Shown here: in pieces, positions 50,053-61,634 of the stretch
Layout: each line of letters begins with the position of its first letter
Position numbering within the stretch: the stretch's first letter is position 1
DNA from: Hormiphora californensis
Lineage: Eukaryota; Ctenophora; Tentaculata; Cydippida; Pleurobrachiidae
Reading direction: 5' to 3'
DNA: 64,000 nt
NCBI GenBank assembly: GCA_020137815.1
Contig: CM035350.1
Location: 2,751,537 to 2,815,536, forward strand
Made by a program: the position numbers and the translations under genes
The notes under the pieces: generated by a model
Seen by the model: the letters and a program-made list of their open reading frames with translations, nothing else
Database searches by the model: none
Told to the model about the DNA's origin: nothing

Positions 50053-50747
50053 ACAGTGTATCACTATCCGTATTCAGTGAATTCTAGACTCTGTTATTAT
50101 AGACAAGGGTCAAGGACTTAGGGTGTTTTGATCGACTGAGCTTTTCAATTCCACACTTTGATAGACTCTTTGAAGTGATCTGACTCAGACAATCCAGTTT
50201 GTAAACATGTTTAGTACATTATTAGTTTTTAGTAAATTTTTAAGCATGATTTCAGTGATTTTCTGTTTTTGTTTGATATAAATATTATTATGGTTGGGGT
50301 TTATATTTTAGTTTTTACATATTTTTGAAACGTGCAGAGCAGAGAAGTACAGTTGTTTTAAAGATAGACTGACTGAATCAACATCGTATGATACATTTAC
50401 TTCAACTAGCGTTATCTATCGAGATTTTATTATGTTTTAAGATCACTGTCAGGCTCTGCTGAACGGCCTATGAGCGCCGAGCGGAGCGAAGAGGCTGGCA
50501 GGCTGCTGGCTGAGATTGAGAATGGTCAGGCATCATAAGATTAAGTACTGATATGTAGTGATGTAGTGTTACTGATAGTGATTTAACAATTTGTTTGAAT
50601 TTGATTTCTACCAGTCTGTTTAAAAAAAAATGCAATTTTCTTTTGATAATTAATGGAAACGATTTCTTTAATGAAACCCAAAGAATAAAACTTGGGGTAA
50701 TAATACTGATAGTAAGGTCATTAGTCCTTAGCTTAGTAATAGTATTA

Positions 50748-50805
50748 CTGTATGGCGGCGCCATACCCCAATTTGATTCTCAGATGTGGTGGCGGCGCCA
50801 GACAG
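50748..50805. mobile_element. GGCGCC palindromic MITE, copy 3, perfect 8-bp target duplication
   Basis: CTGTATGGCGGCGCC and GGCGCCAGACAG are inverted ends of a 58-bp element. TAGTATTA flanks both sides exactly (50740-50747 and 50806-50813). Confidence 0.85.
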
Positions 50806-50953
50806 TAGTATTATTTTGGCAAAATTAGCAAGGTGCACGCGTATTTTTGTTGTGTTGACTGCCTAGATACGCGCAGCAATTCGAGGATTATTCCGCGCGC
50901 TCTTTTTCAGTGCAGCAACACACAAAATCTAAGTTGACAAAATCGAAAACAAA

Positions 50954-51248
50954 AGGGATCCCTAAAAAAGTTCAGTATTTACACAGAGTTTACACAGTCT
51001 TTACACAGTCATTACACCCAGAGCGGCGCGTGCTGCGTTTTGCGGCTTTTTCTAAGAAAATATTGGATTGTGTGCTGCACAATTGAGTAAATTGAGCGCT
51101 GCGGCGAAAAAAAGTTTCCGAAAACGCTGCAAATCGAGTGCGAAAGACGCAGTCTTTACACCCAGAGCGGCGCGGGCGCTCTGGGTGTAACGACTGTGTA
51201 AAGACTGTGTAAACTCTGTGTAAATACTGAACTTTTTTAGGGATCCCT
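50954..51248. mobile_element. AGGGATCCCTAAAAAAG inverted-repeat element
   Basis: The ends AGGGATCCCTAAAAAAGTTC are inverted copies extending over GTATTTACACAGAGTTTACA and several TTTACACAG units. The centre repeats CCCAGAGCGGCGCG in both directions. Solo ends of the same family occur at 31273 and at 33228/34707. Confidence 0.8.
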
Positions 51249-51339
51249 AAGGCGTGAGAGCCAAAACAAGTTTCCGGCACGTTTGTTTCGTTTTCAGCTT
51301 TTGGGACAAAGTTTCCCGCACGTTATTTAAAAATCGTGC

Positions 51340-51512
51340 ACCACCCAAGGGGGTGACTACAAAAAATGGCCTTGAATTTCCTACCAAATAAACTTTAAAT
51401 TAGCTAAAACAGATGAGTGGTTCGGCGGTTAGAGCCATTTTAGTGGATCAATTTTTTTTGGTAGCACGTACCTGTAAACAGGCCACCAAACACCCAGATC
51501 GTAACGGCGCCC
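51340..51512. mobile_element. Truncated copy of the telomere-core Mutator-like MITE
   Basis: It matches the right half of copies A and B (CCTACCAAATAAACTTTAAA ... CACCCAGATCGTAACGGCG) without the GGGTTAGGG core or left end. Confidence 0.7.
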
Positions 51513-53139
51513 ACCTCATGTGCACACCCCTCCAACTTGGAGGGTGAGATTCCTTCCCACGCCCTTGAGATGCAGGCCGCGGCTAATGTCTACTTTTTTA
51601 GATAGCAATAGTGTCCTACAGACCAGGCAGGGAATCTTCAGGGGTGACCCGGCATACCCCGGGGTAAACCATGAAGCTCTTGAACTGCCTGGAGCATCTC
51701 ACATACCACTCCAAGGAAACAGAGCTGCCCTCCTTGGGTGGTGTGTTTTTCTCTCTTCCTTTCTCTAATCCGCTCATGACTCATCTCTCTCTGAATAGAG
51801 ATACCCCCCGGCCGGTATTACACCATCTCCCCAGCCTTGTGCACTGGGCCAAAGTAGATGGCTAAATACCGGCCAAAACCCGTCCTCCAGCAAAAGTCCA
51901 GGCTGGAGGAGGTCTAATCTCAACTGGCCCCCCTCTACCTTCTGTCCACCTAGCCTCTGGACAGGTATAAAAGGTCTAACAAGCTAGGTCATAACTGGCT
52001 AGCTACCACCGACTCTCGGCAAAATTCCCACGCCGAGGTCGAGATAAACTCAAGGGGTGTTTCCGTAGCCCAACAGGGAGAAACTACACTAACCAGTAGC
52101 CTCGCTACTACCTACGCTTCTTCAAAAGTCCATGAGAAGCGTAGGAGTTTCCCAAATGGCGATTACCCCCCAAACGATGAAGGTAACAAACCAACATCAT
52201 CACTCTCTACCAACAAACAAGCCTCCACAAAAACCTGATCAACAAACAGAACAAATCACTATCCCATGCTACAAAACAAATTTCTATGAGTGACACACAT
52301 AGATACCTAACCCACTAAACATTTCACACGCCAGAGTTCCGTTAATTGGGAAGGAACCTGCCCTAACTACCCCATGAACGGCCGGACGCTGCATCTGCAT
52401 CACGAACAAAAAGTGATGTTCCTTGAACCCGCATGGAGTACTGATTACAAATCAGAGGTTGGCAGCGCAAAATCTACAAAGGTGCCATGGTCAATGGAGC
52501 GTCCGAATTGTCCTAGCCAAGGCCACATCTAAAGCGATCAATGCTGAGATGCCACTCACCAAGGATCGCTGGAGATATCCGAGACTGGCACAATGTGAAA
52601 ACAGTGCTGGTGCGGTCCTTTTCATGGGACCTGTCAAGGCAGTTATGGGAGACGATTCCACCCTTATCTCCAAAACCATGGACACAAGACGGAGGAAGAA
52701 AACTCTCCCGGGGGAAAGAGGAAACTCTGGAACCTGAGCTCCGTCCTTCTCGGGCGTGAGGAACTGGCTGCCGGACGGGATAAAATCACAAGTAGAGGAT
52801 TGGAAGCGGAGGCGCATACAACAACAACAACAACAACCCCTCCAACTTATAAGGGTTCTGCAGCGTATGCCAAGTTCGCGCATCGCATGGGCAACTTCTG
52901 GCCCAGGTTTTTGTAAAAACGGGTTAAGGCTGCACGCTAGGGTCTGGACTTGGTTAAAAAACAAAGGATTGAGAGACGTGTTAATAGAAATAGCATGTAA
53001 TGCCGCTTTAGAAGCCTTACTAGTGGTGGGGGCGTTGCTTCGATTGACCGACCAATCAAAACGGCGTTCGCCTAGCACTAACAATGCGTATGCCCAAAAG
53101 CGGGATATAAATTATGATTATATTTGTATTGCCCATGTA

Positions 53140-53402
53140 AAGTCGGATTTTTTGAAACTGTCACCCCCTGGGTGGCACACGAGTTTTTATTAGCGCGTCG
53201 GAAACTTGTTTTCGCTCTCACGTCTTTGTTTCTTGACCAATTTGGTCAAACCAAAGTTTTACGGACTCACGAAATTATGCTCTTTCCGATAATATGCGGT
53301 TTTTTGCCGAAAAGTGAGAAAAATTGGGGGCTGTCACGCGCAAATACGACGCTGCACGTGAAAAGGGGGGGGGGGGGCGACAGTTTCAAAAAATCCTACT
53401 TT
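53140..53402. mobile_element. AAGTCGG family MITE, copy 2
   Basis: Ends AAGTCGGATTTTTTGAAACT and its near complement (about 53382-53402), flanked by TA on both sides. The ends match the element at 3950-4106. Confidence 0.75.
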
Positions 53403-53603
53403 AAGGGGCAAATAGATGAACCCAATAAATCTCCCAAGCAGTGATTTTATTCAAATTCCAGGCTGCAATCAAAGCCTAGCTTAATGCAGCGCAGAGGAAA
53501 TTGCTAATCGTTGTTTAAGGCCATGTCGGATAGTGCCTAGTGGCCAGTGGGTATTTTGTTTAGAGTTTGCAGTTACTAACAAGTGTTTCAAATGTACTAG
53601 GAG

Positions 53604-56016
53604 ATGCAAAGTGGGACCTCGTCTCACCTGGCTATACAGGACCTTACTACACTTGATGTCACCAAGCTAACACCCCTTACTCCGGAGGTAGGTATTTTGT
53701 CTGTCTTTCTAACCGTCTTTTTATTGCTCGTTTAGAGTGTTGATGTTCTAGACCATGTTTAGAATTAAATTTCCTCGATAAAAAATGTAGTGCTGTGCAT
53801 GTTTTTATGTTTTTATTAATCAAGTGATTTATTCATTTTAGGTAATCAGCCGGCAAGCTACAATAAATATTGGTACTATTGGCCATGTAGCTCACGGGAA
53901 ATCTACACTCGTGAAGGCGATCAGTGGAGTACAGACTGTACGATTCAAGAACGAACTGCAGAAAAACATTACCATCAAATTAGGGTTAGTGACTAGTGTA
54001 GATCTCTTCTTCTATTCATTCTATCCTCTTTTTCTCTTCTATCAACTTATAAATCTTGTTTCTCTCTCTTTTTCCTATGATCTTTCTCTCCTCCTTATAT
54101 CCATTCTTCTCGTGTTCATTGTAACAGACTGGAGTGCTCAAGGTCTCGTGACTAGAGGAACAGTTTAGAATTGCCACATGAAGCTTGTTTGTTACTTGTT
54201 CCCTCACGTGATCGCAGTTAGCGACTCAATACCAACTTTGATAGTTCATTGGTTCTCTGTTGAAAGTATTTCCTCTCACCAGATATCTTGTTTTCTTGTT
54301 TGTTTCGTTCATACTTTACAAGCTGCTCAAGTAACCTGGTATTTACTGTGCATTACATTCGATAACATGATGCTACTCCGCACTGAGATGCTCCTACCAT
54401 TTCTTGTCCTTCTGGGAGCGTGTTATGCAGGTACAGTCGCACCCCTTATCTACCGGCCCCCTTATTTACTGGCCCCCGATCGTATAATTGGGTTCCGATT
54501 ATTAAAAACATGAATGTAACGTGATAACATTCTAAACTCCTTCCAGGAACTGTGACCGTTGAGAACTTTGCTCTTGAATCGGCCAATTTTACCACTCACA
54601 ATGGTACTACCTTTATCAAGAGCTACCTACAATTGGAGTTTGAAAACGGCACTCAAGGTCGGATGTGTCGGCGATCAAACTACTACAACTACTATGGTTA
54701 TCGGTACTCCTCACTACCCGATTACTTGCTCGAAGAAATCTGTGAGGACAACGGTTACTCAACGGCTGCTTACTTAGGTTACACTTATGGGTCTTATGGG
54801 TCCGAATCCTGGATAGACACATTCGTTGTCAAAGGTTGTGGCCAATACGATATCGCCGGAAGCACTGTGTCAGCCTGCTTGGATGCTTTTACAACTGTAA
54901 AGGGCTGTCGTGACTCCTTCATAATCGGCTGTGGCTGTGGCCCTGGAGAAAACGTGACCCTAGGAGGGTGCAATCCATGTCCAGTGAACATGTTCAGCCA
55001 CGCTGGGGTCTGTGAACCCTGCGGGGTGGGGGAATCCGCACCTGAGGGTTCCTCTGAGTGTGATTGTCCCCCAGGGACTGCCCGAGGGGAGGATGGGCGA
55101 TGTTTGCCATGTTACGCTCTCTGGTACGGAGAGGATGGTGTCTGTAAAAGATGTCCCGATGACAGTGAGGACTGGGGTGCCGGGATGGGAAGGTGTGAGT
55201 GTGGGGAGGGAAAGTACTGGGACAGGATCGAGAACAGCTGCATAGAAGGAACTGAGGACGAGACAGAGAAACCAGATGATGAGCCAACTGACGACTCGAC
55301 AATAATTGATGATCATGATGCTGATAAACACAATTGTTCGAGGGTGATGGATGAAGACACCAAGGACAACTCTACAGGAGGACAAGGAAACCAAAAACAA
55401 CACATCAGGAATAGGAGATGGTACCACAGAGGATAAAGAGGGGCAAAATGAAGGAGACGGGTCGATCGATAACGGAGGAGGTAGGGAAAGAGAAGCAGGA
55501 TTCCAGCCAATTCTCATGGAAAGAATGGTTAGTTGTTGGGGCTACTCTTGTCGTGGCAGTTGGTTTGGTTCTGCTGGCGATGGTAGCTGTGCTACGGAGG
55601 GGCACCCCTAGCAACGTCATCGTAACATCAAGTAGAATTGTTGAGGATGCTGTCGTTATGGATACGGTAGAAGAGGAACGGTACGGAATTCCGCAGGGAC
55701 AGGAAGTGGAACTACCGGAATTCAGCACCCTCACCTTGTAAAGAACACATGTAACTGAACTCGAGATATAGACTGTAAGCTGCAGTAGATTGTTAGAATG
55801 TGAGTGTGGACATATTTTGGATTGTTTGTTAGCATTAAAGTAATGCCGTGTAGTTTGTAGATAAATAAAGTTTCTTAAAACATATACGTGTTTTAATTGT
55901 TGGGATTTGAAGATGCTATGGCAAGGAAGTATGTTAAGGTCAAAGAGATGTAAAAAAGACTCAATCATCCTATAACTTTCTCTGTCACTCACTCTCTTTC
56001 TCCCTCCCTCTCTCCC

Positions 56017-56097
<81 letters not shown>

Positions 56098-57746
56098 CTA
56101 TCTCTACCTCTCTCTCACTCCAGGTATGCTAACGCTAAGATCTACAAGTGCGACAACCCGAAGTGTCCTCGGCCAGACTGCTACAGGTCGGCGTCCAGTA
56201 ACAAGGAAGACATCTTCCCCTGTGATAGGCTCGGCTGTACGGGCAAGTTCCAGCTTCTCCGACATGTCAGCTTTGTAGATTGTCCTGGTCACGACATTCT
56301 TATGGCGACCATGCTGAACGGAGCTGCTATCATGGACGCAGCACTTCTCCTCATTGCAGGTACATAAGTTAGGGGCTGTTTGCATTTGAGTGTGAAATTT
56401 TGGGTGCGAGGTATGGGGGGCATGTTTCAGAGGGACATGTTTTAGTGGTGTATCAAAATGACAATCGTTGCCCCATCTCTGACAGGCAACGAGACATGCC
56501 CTCAGCCGCAAACCTCCGAACACATGGCGGCTATTGATGTCATGGGTCTGAAGCACATTCTAATTGTTCAAAACAAGATCGATTTGATCCGAGAACAGCA
56601 GGCCTTGGACCAGTTTAAACAGATTACCGAGTTCAAAATGGGAACCAATGCTGCCAACGCCCCCATTGTACCCATATCCGCTCAGCTGAAATACAACATC
56701 GAGGTCATCTCGGAATACATTGTCAAAAAGATTCCCCTCCCCATTCGTGATTTCACCTCTGAACCAAGGTAATATATTACTAATCACTGGTCCATGATCA
56801 CACTTAGACCCATTCTTCTGATGCCCCTTTTTAACATTTGTGTCCTCAGGCTTATTGTTATCCGGTCGTTCGATGTGAATAAACCCGGAAGTGAGGTTGA
56901 AAGTCTCAAAGGTGGCGTGGCTGGTGGCTCTCTCTTGAAGGGTGTCCTACGAGTAGGCCAGGAAATCGAGGTTGGTAGAAAAACAAACAGGCTGCAATGT
57001 GCTTTCTCCTTTTAAATTGGCCGTGTGCAGTTTTTGTATCAGTTTTTTAGTTAGTTATGTGCTGAATATATCTACTGGTTAATTTAAAACTCAAATTCAT
57101 AACAGGTTCGTCCTGGTATCACTACTAAAAATGCGGATGGTTCTCTGCACTGCAAACCCATTAAATCCAGAGTCCTTACAATGTATACGGAAGGTAACGA
57201 TCTCCAATTTGCTGTTCCCGGTGGATTAATTGGTGTTGGAACGAAGATCGAACCGACTCTTTGCATTGCTGATCGATTAGTTGGGCAGGTGAGTGTTCAG
57301 ATGTGTGTGATTGTTCAGATGTTTTGATCACTTTAGTAAATCGTAATACTGCGAGTTCTTCGGTTTACAATTCTTTGCTTCAGGTGATTGGTTCAGAAGG
57401 ATCGTTACCACCTATTTACTATCAAATTGAAATCCAGTACCACTTAATGAGGCGATTACTGGGTGTTCGATCGGAAGGAAAGGCAAAGGGAGCAAAGATC
57501 ACTGATTTGTCCAAGAATGAAGTACTGCTAGTGAATATCGGATCGTTGTCAGCGGGAGGCCGAGTTACTGCGACCAAGGATATGAAAAGCAGATCAGGAG
57601 AGATTGAGAAGCGAGCCAAGATCGTACTGAATAACGCCGTGTGTACTGAAGTGAAGGAAAAGATCGCCATCAGCAGGAAAATCAACAAGCACTGGCGACT
57701 TATCGGATGGGGTGAAATCAAGGGAGGAATGAAAATGGCGATTTGA
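53604..57746 (+). CDS. EIF2S3: Translation initiation factor eIF2 subunit gamma
   Basis: GTPase subunit of eIF2 that carries initiator Met-tRNA to the 40S ribosome. Exons: 53604-53687, 53842-53984, 56124-56359, 56486-56768, 56850-56970, 57106-57288 and 57384-57746, all in phase and about 470 residues. G1 is GHVAHGKST and G3 is VDCPGHD. G4 is QNKIDL and G5 is [12 protein letters not shown] zinc-ribbon-like insert ([13 protein letters not shown] ... FPCDRLGC) sits between switch regions. Domains II and III follow ([42 protein letters not shown]). The stop is TGA at 57744-57746. The start [20 protein letters not shown] matches the conserved N-terminus. The intron 53985-56123 contains a complete unrelated gene. 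No damage is seen, which shows that the frame problems elsewhere are local. Confidence 0.98.
54367..55741 (+). CDS. SRCR-like and cysteine-rich single-pass receptor nested in EIF2S3 intron
   Basis: Exon 54367-54430 encodes the signal peptide [21 protein letters not shown]. The rest starts at 54547 after a 116-bp intron. Residues about 25-140 resemble a divergent scavenger-receptor cysteine-rich domain ([18 protein letters not shown] ... [11 protein letters not shown]). Then come EGF/GCC2-GCC3-like cysteine modules ([45 protein letters not shown]). An acidic, Asn-glycosylation-rich stalk and one membrane helix ([23 protein letters not shown]) follow, then a tail of about 50 residues ending at TAA 55739-55741. 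The frame changes between about 55330 and 55450 (stalk to helix), so a short unrecognised intron or an indel is needed. AATAAA at 55864-55869 gives it its own poly(A) signal. The ligand is unknown. Confidence 0.75.
56020..56095. repeat. (CT)n microsatellite before EIF2S3 exon 3
   Basis: CT tract ending about 28 bp before the acceptor at 56123. It may serve as an extended polypyrimidine tract. Confidence 0.95.
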
Positions 57747-58315
57747 GGATTTTGAGTTTTTTTTTATCGATTGACGATTTGCTAATTGATTGGCATTTCT
57801 GTAATATGTGTTTCGTTTCTTTTTGCATAATTCGAAATGTCGCATTTTGGCCAAACTTGGTAAGTGCCGCCTGTCTCTCGCCTCAGTCACACAATTTGAA
57901 ACATAGAGACAGAGCGCGCGAGGGCTCGCTTGAATGAAAAGTATCCTCGTTTTCGCGCACACCTATGGTCCGTGCAATTGCAAATGCGACATTTCGAAAC
58001 CATCTCATCTCCTTCGATAACCATCGAGGAAATTAGTTTCGCACCTTGATCTGCGAAACCGGCAAACAAAAGGCCATTTATCACTTCGTACGGTTGCGAG
58101 GTTGCTCATTGGCCAGTGCAAGTTTTGATGAAGGAGTATACAAATGTGATGTGAAATCGGAGTTTGTTGTGCATGTCACTTGTCACGTTTCTTGCATGTT
58201 AAACCATTAAAACACCGAGCAAATACGAATTTGTTGTGATTTGTTTTGGTCGAGTTGTCCTGTCTTGTGCTCTTCGTCAAAATATGACCTGAAACTTTAG
58301 TCCATAATCGTCAAG
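57747..58315. other. EIF2S3 3' flank and arginase 5' flank
   Basis: No exon is seen apart from probable untranslated sequence of the two neighbours. The spacing of 569 bp between the same-strand genes leaves little room for anything else. Confidence 0.5.
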
Positions 58316-59723
58316 ATGGATTTTCTGCTGTGTAAGTTCCACTTTTTAGTTGCCAGGTTAGACTGTTTGTACAAAACAACTTTTTAGTTGTACTTGTAGT
58401 GAATGAAGTTGTACCTACTCAAATTCTCGAAACGTCTCGCCAGTTTTGTCACTTTGTCAGTCATCTGTGTATTTTGTCTTCCCTATCGTCTTCTATTTTC
58501 GTGCAGGTGGATGTAGAAAGGATAAGAAAAGGAGGGATAAATACGAGAGTGAAAAGGGATTGGCAAATCATGGATTTGAAAAAAGCACTACTTCGAGTAT
58601 CAAGGGTACAGGTAGTCACAGTGAATCAGGAGATAAAGATATACCAAAGACCATTTATGTGAATCTTTTGCCACTGTGGAAAGGGCAACAAAAACAGGGT
58701 GTTCGATACGCACCGTCAATTTTAAATTCCATGGTAAACGAAGCTTCCAACTCGGACAAGCGACTCGTGACATGTTTCTATAAAGATGATGACCTGAACA
58801 AGGTGTCCGGGGGTCAGAATGAAGAGGCAGCATATCTCGCTCACATGAACAAACTGACCAGGAAATTGTCACAAAATCTGACCGATTACAAGTCAGGTGA
58901 CACCGTCCTAAACTTTGGCGGAGATCACTCCGTATCGATGGCGACGATTCAGAAAATGTACCATATTTATCCTGATTTGAGGGTTATCTGGATTGACGCT
59001 CATGCAGACATCAATTCTCCCACTACCAGCCCCTCAGGTATGTACTAGTAACACTTGCAACCTAGAAACATCATTTTGTGAACCTGTTCACACTATGTTA
59101 ATACACTACCACAGGTAATTTCCACGGTATGCCAGTGTTCTACATCAGCGACCTGACCGACATCCACCGGTTTTCAACACAGATAGCCCTTGAGAATATC
59201 GCCTATTTTGGGGTCCGAGATGTTGACGTGGAGGAGATAAGGGTGATGAAAAACAACGAAATGACAAACATCACAAGAGCCGAGATCATCCGAAGAGGTA
59301 AATTAGGACTGGGAGTGAGATTAGGTTTAGGAAAGCTCTGTCTAGACAAAACTTTCCTAGACCCAGACAGTGCGCTCAGATAGGGTCGGCCAACATTTTA
59401 AACCCTCTCACAAACATTCATCCCACACAGGTTCAAGTACAGTTCTTAGCGAACTCATCGAGGAAAAGGAACTGTACAAACACCCCGTACATATTTCTTT
59501 CGACATTGATGCCATTGACCCAACTGAATGTCCGAGCACCGGAACTACAGCAGATGACGGAGTAAAAACGGCAGATGTTGTAAAACTTATCAAGAAGATC
59601 AAGGAAACGGGAAACCTTGTTTCAATGGATATTGTCGAGTTTAATCCATTGGTTGGATCGGATTCCGATGTGGAAACGACAGTCAAGTCAATCATGAAAA
59701 TTATGAAGGAGATTGTGAGTTGA
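58316..59723 (+). CDS. Arginase
   Basis: Manganese enzyme that hydrolyses L-arginine to ornithine and urea. Exons: 58316-58331, 58507-59037, 59115-59297 and 59431-59723, about 340 residues. The metal site is present: GGDHS, DAHAD, SFDIDAIDP. The substrate loop DINSPTTSPSGNFHGMP keeps the Asn, Ser, Asn and His positions of animal arginases, which favours arginase over agmatinase. The usual GGLTYREG stretch is ADDGVKTADV here, so the guanidinium-binding Glu appears as Asp. The N-terminus is about 45 residues longer than usual and Lys/Ser-rich, starting MDFLLCGCRKDKK. The first exon is only 16 coding bases. The intron 59298-59430 holds a fragment of the GGCGCC MITE. Confidence 0.95.
59374..59394. 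repeat. Fragment of the GGCGCC MITE
   Basis: GACAGTGCGCTCAGAT plus AGGGTCGG matches the interior of the copy at 23340-23402. No inverted ends remain. Confidence 0.5.
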
Positions 59724-60143
59724 GTTGTGAAGGAGAGAAAAGTGTAAAACAACTGTCTAACAATTTTAACAAATTAAAATCTACAGATAAGAAAAAAGTG
59801 AAGAGATACTATCTACGAGATGATCTAGATTCTAGAACAAATTTTAAGATTAAAACTTTGCCTTTTACTTTTAACGACATAAAATATGGGCCGTCAACGA
59901 TGTCTTTTTGGAGATTTTACTCACACAGTTTTTCGGTACAATTTGCTCTATCTATTAGAGTTAGTAATTATTGTAAATTAAACACAATTAATCAATGCTG
60001 TCATTCCTCCGTGGCCGTTTTCCTCACTTTATTTAAATTTCAGTCGGTTCAGAGTGATCCATGTGTTTCTTGAGAGATTTTCCCAGATGTTGTACCTGTA
60101 ACATAATTGCACATTTTAGCTCCCATGTTATTTAGCTCATGCC
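59724..60143. other. Arginase 3' UTR and upstream region of the next gene
   Basis: AT-rich. The 117-codon open frame here (59720-60073) overlaps the arginase stop in another frame and shows no protein character. Confidence 0.5.
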
Positions 60144-61634
60144 ATGTCAAGATGGCTACTGCCCTTCCTAACCCTTCTTATCACCACACACGGACGGACA
60201 TACAAAGATAGATTTTATTTTGACGTTTACGAGGGGAACACCCCTGGACAACTTGTCGAGGTTCAAAAGCGGAGTTTTCTATACACAGAGGAGGGGACGT
60301 TACAGGTGACACTACAATGTTCGAACATCCTAAATGAGAACTGGGGTGCTAGGGGACCTGTGTTCAATGTTTTTCTCTGTGATGAGACACCCCGTACCAA
60401 CTGGCTGTATCTCTACCCCATATGGGGGATGTGTTTTAATGGTGAACACCCCTACCACCACTGTACCATCTCATCTCTCACCCAAACAACTGCCGACACG
60501 TGGACACTCAATACTACTGTTGCCAAGGGAACCGGTTTGGTTGCCAGGATACGGCCCTGTCCCATCTACTCAGGGTCCTTCAGTTCCGGCCCAGATGTAA
60601 GTGTTGCCAAGGTGGACTGTCTGTATACGGGCATAATGATGAACGGAGATAAGAGGCTCTCCGGAGATGAGACATGGAACCCACTTCTATTTGCCTGTCT
60701 CACCGTCATATACGGGGCTCTCACTGCCAAGGCCGTCTATGAGATTGTTCGACATTGGAACTATTTTATCCGGTGCAGTATCTATGTTTACTGTCTACTT
60801 TTCTGCAAGTTTGGCTACGTGCTTTGCGGTTTATTTTACTACAACTTCATTCTGCGAACAGGGGACACTTGGAAGGGTTACCAAGACTGGGAGTTCCTAC
60901 TAGCTATGACTCTGGCGGGTAAATTCACAGCATACTACATCAGTCTCTTCATGATTGCGTCAGGCTATTGTATCTACAACTCAACCCCTTTATTTGAAGA
61001 GCGGACTGTTGCAGTCAGTGCCACCGTTCTCTTTACAGCCTTCTTCTATCTTTTTATCATTAACGATAGCTATGTAGAGGTGCCAATGGTTGTCATCCTA
61101 TCAGCCGCATATGCTGCAATCCTAGCACTCTTCTGGGCATTCCACTTCAAGAGGTTACTTCTGGTGAGGTATGAGTTTCACGGGGTCGAGGAGAGAGAGG
61201 GAGGAGCATGCGTTGCCCGGCAACAAGTCAACATGAAGGAAATTCTAGTTGGCCTCGCATTTGGCGAAATCATCGCCTTCTTGATCTTTATAATCGTCTT
61301 TGAGTTCTTCCACGCTGAAAACTACCCCATACCCGGTTCTACTGGAGTTATGGTTGTGGAGAGTCTGGATTTCCTTATAATCGCACCCCTGGTCCTCTTG
61401 TTCAACACCCGGGACCTGTCAAAGTTCTACCCAACACCACCACCCCCTCCCATAATCCATATCATCAAGACCCCTGGAGAGGGTATGAAGATCTCAATAG
61501 CACCCGGTGACTCCTCGGCCGCAAAGTTATTCGTGGAAGAGGAGGAAAGTGATCATGTTCAGGTTCTTCCCTTTTTCTTCCCGGACACAAGTTTTACCAT
61601 CTCTGATGACGATCACGAGGACGATGAATTGTGA
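60144..61634 (+). CDS. Seven-helix membrane protein with signal peptide and extracellular domain (GOST/GPR107-TMEM145-like layout)
   Basis: A single-exon gene of 496 codons. A signal peptide (MSRWLLPFLTLLITTHG) is followed by about 165 residues of extracellular domain with several Cys and Asn-X-Ser/Thr sites. Seven hydrophobic helices span about 180-430, starting NPLLFACLTVIYGALTAKAV and ending VVESLDFLIIAPLVLLFNTRD. The tail of about 70 residues is Pro-rich (PTPPPPPIIHI) then acidic (ISDDDHEDDEL). N-terminal beta-type domain plus seven helices is the layout of GOLD-domain seven-helix proteins (GPR107, GPR180, TMEM87, TMEM145). That assignment rests on layout, not on a signature I can confirm. 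AATAAA at 61929-61934 is a likely poly(A) signal. The lack of introns contrasts with most neighbours. Confidence 0.75.
   Translation: MSRWLLPFLTLLITTHGRTYKDRFYFDVYEGNTPGQLVEVQKRSFLYTEEGTLQVTLQCSNILNENWGARGPVFNVFLCDETPRTNWLYLYPIWGMCFNGEHPYHHCTISSLTQTTADTWTLNTTVAKGTGLVARIRPCPIYSGSFSSGPDVSVAKVDCLYTGIMMNGDKRLSGDETWNPLLFACLTVIYGALTAKAVYEIVRHWNYFIRCSIYVYCLLFCKFGYVLCGLFYYNFILRTGDTWKGYQDWEFLLAMTLAGKFTAYYISLFMIASGYCIYNSTPLFEERTVAVSATVLFTAFFYLFIINDSYVEVPMVVILSAAYAAILALFWAFHFKRLLLVRYEFHGVEEREGGACVARQQVNMKEILVGLAFGEIIAFLIFIIVFEFFHAENYPIPGSTGVMVVESLDFLIIAPLVLLFNTRDLSKFYPTPPPPPIIHIIKTPGEGMKISIAPGDSSAAKLFVEEEESDHVQVLPFFFPDTSFTISDDDHEDDEL

Larger units (their letters stand above)
50053..53603. other. Intergenic region with repeats, no supported gene
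   Basis: Holds the FYVE gene 3' UTR, three repeat elements (50748-50805, 50954-51248, about 51340-51512) and the MITE at 53140-53402. Between 51520 and 53100 is unusual sequence with a TATAAAAGG motif near 51965 and a (CAA)n run at about 52818-52836. It may be a decayed retroelement, but I cannot place it in a family. Confidence 0.5.

Noticed and set aside
50473-50541. Short ORF MSAERSEEAGRLLAEIENGQ
   Set aside because: Only about 22 codons, with no splice context or homologue that I recognise. It may be chance in a GC-rich patch.
52491-53084. 197-codon minus frame with a Cys run
   Set aside because: It crosses a (CAA)n repeat and has no family signature.
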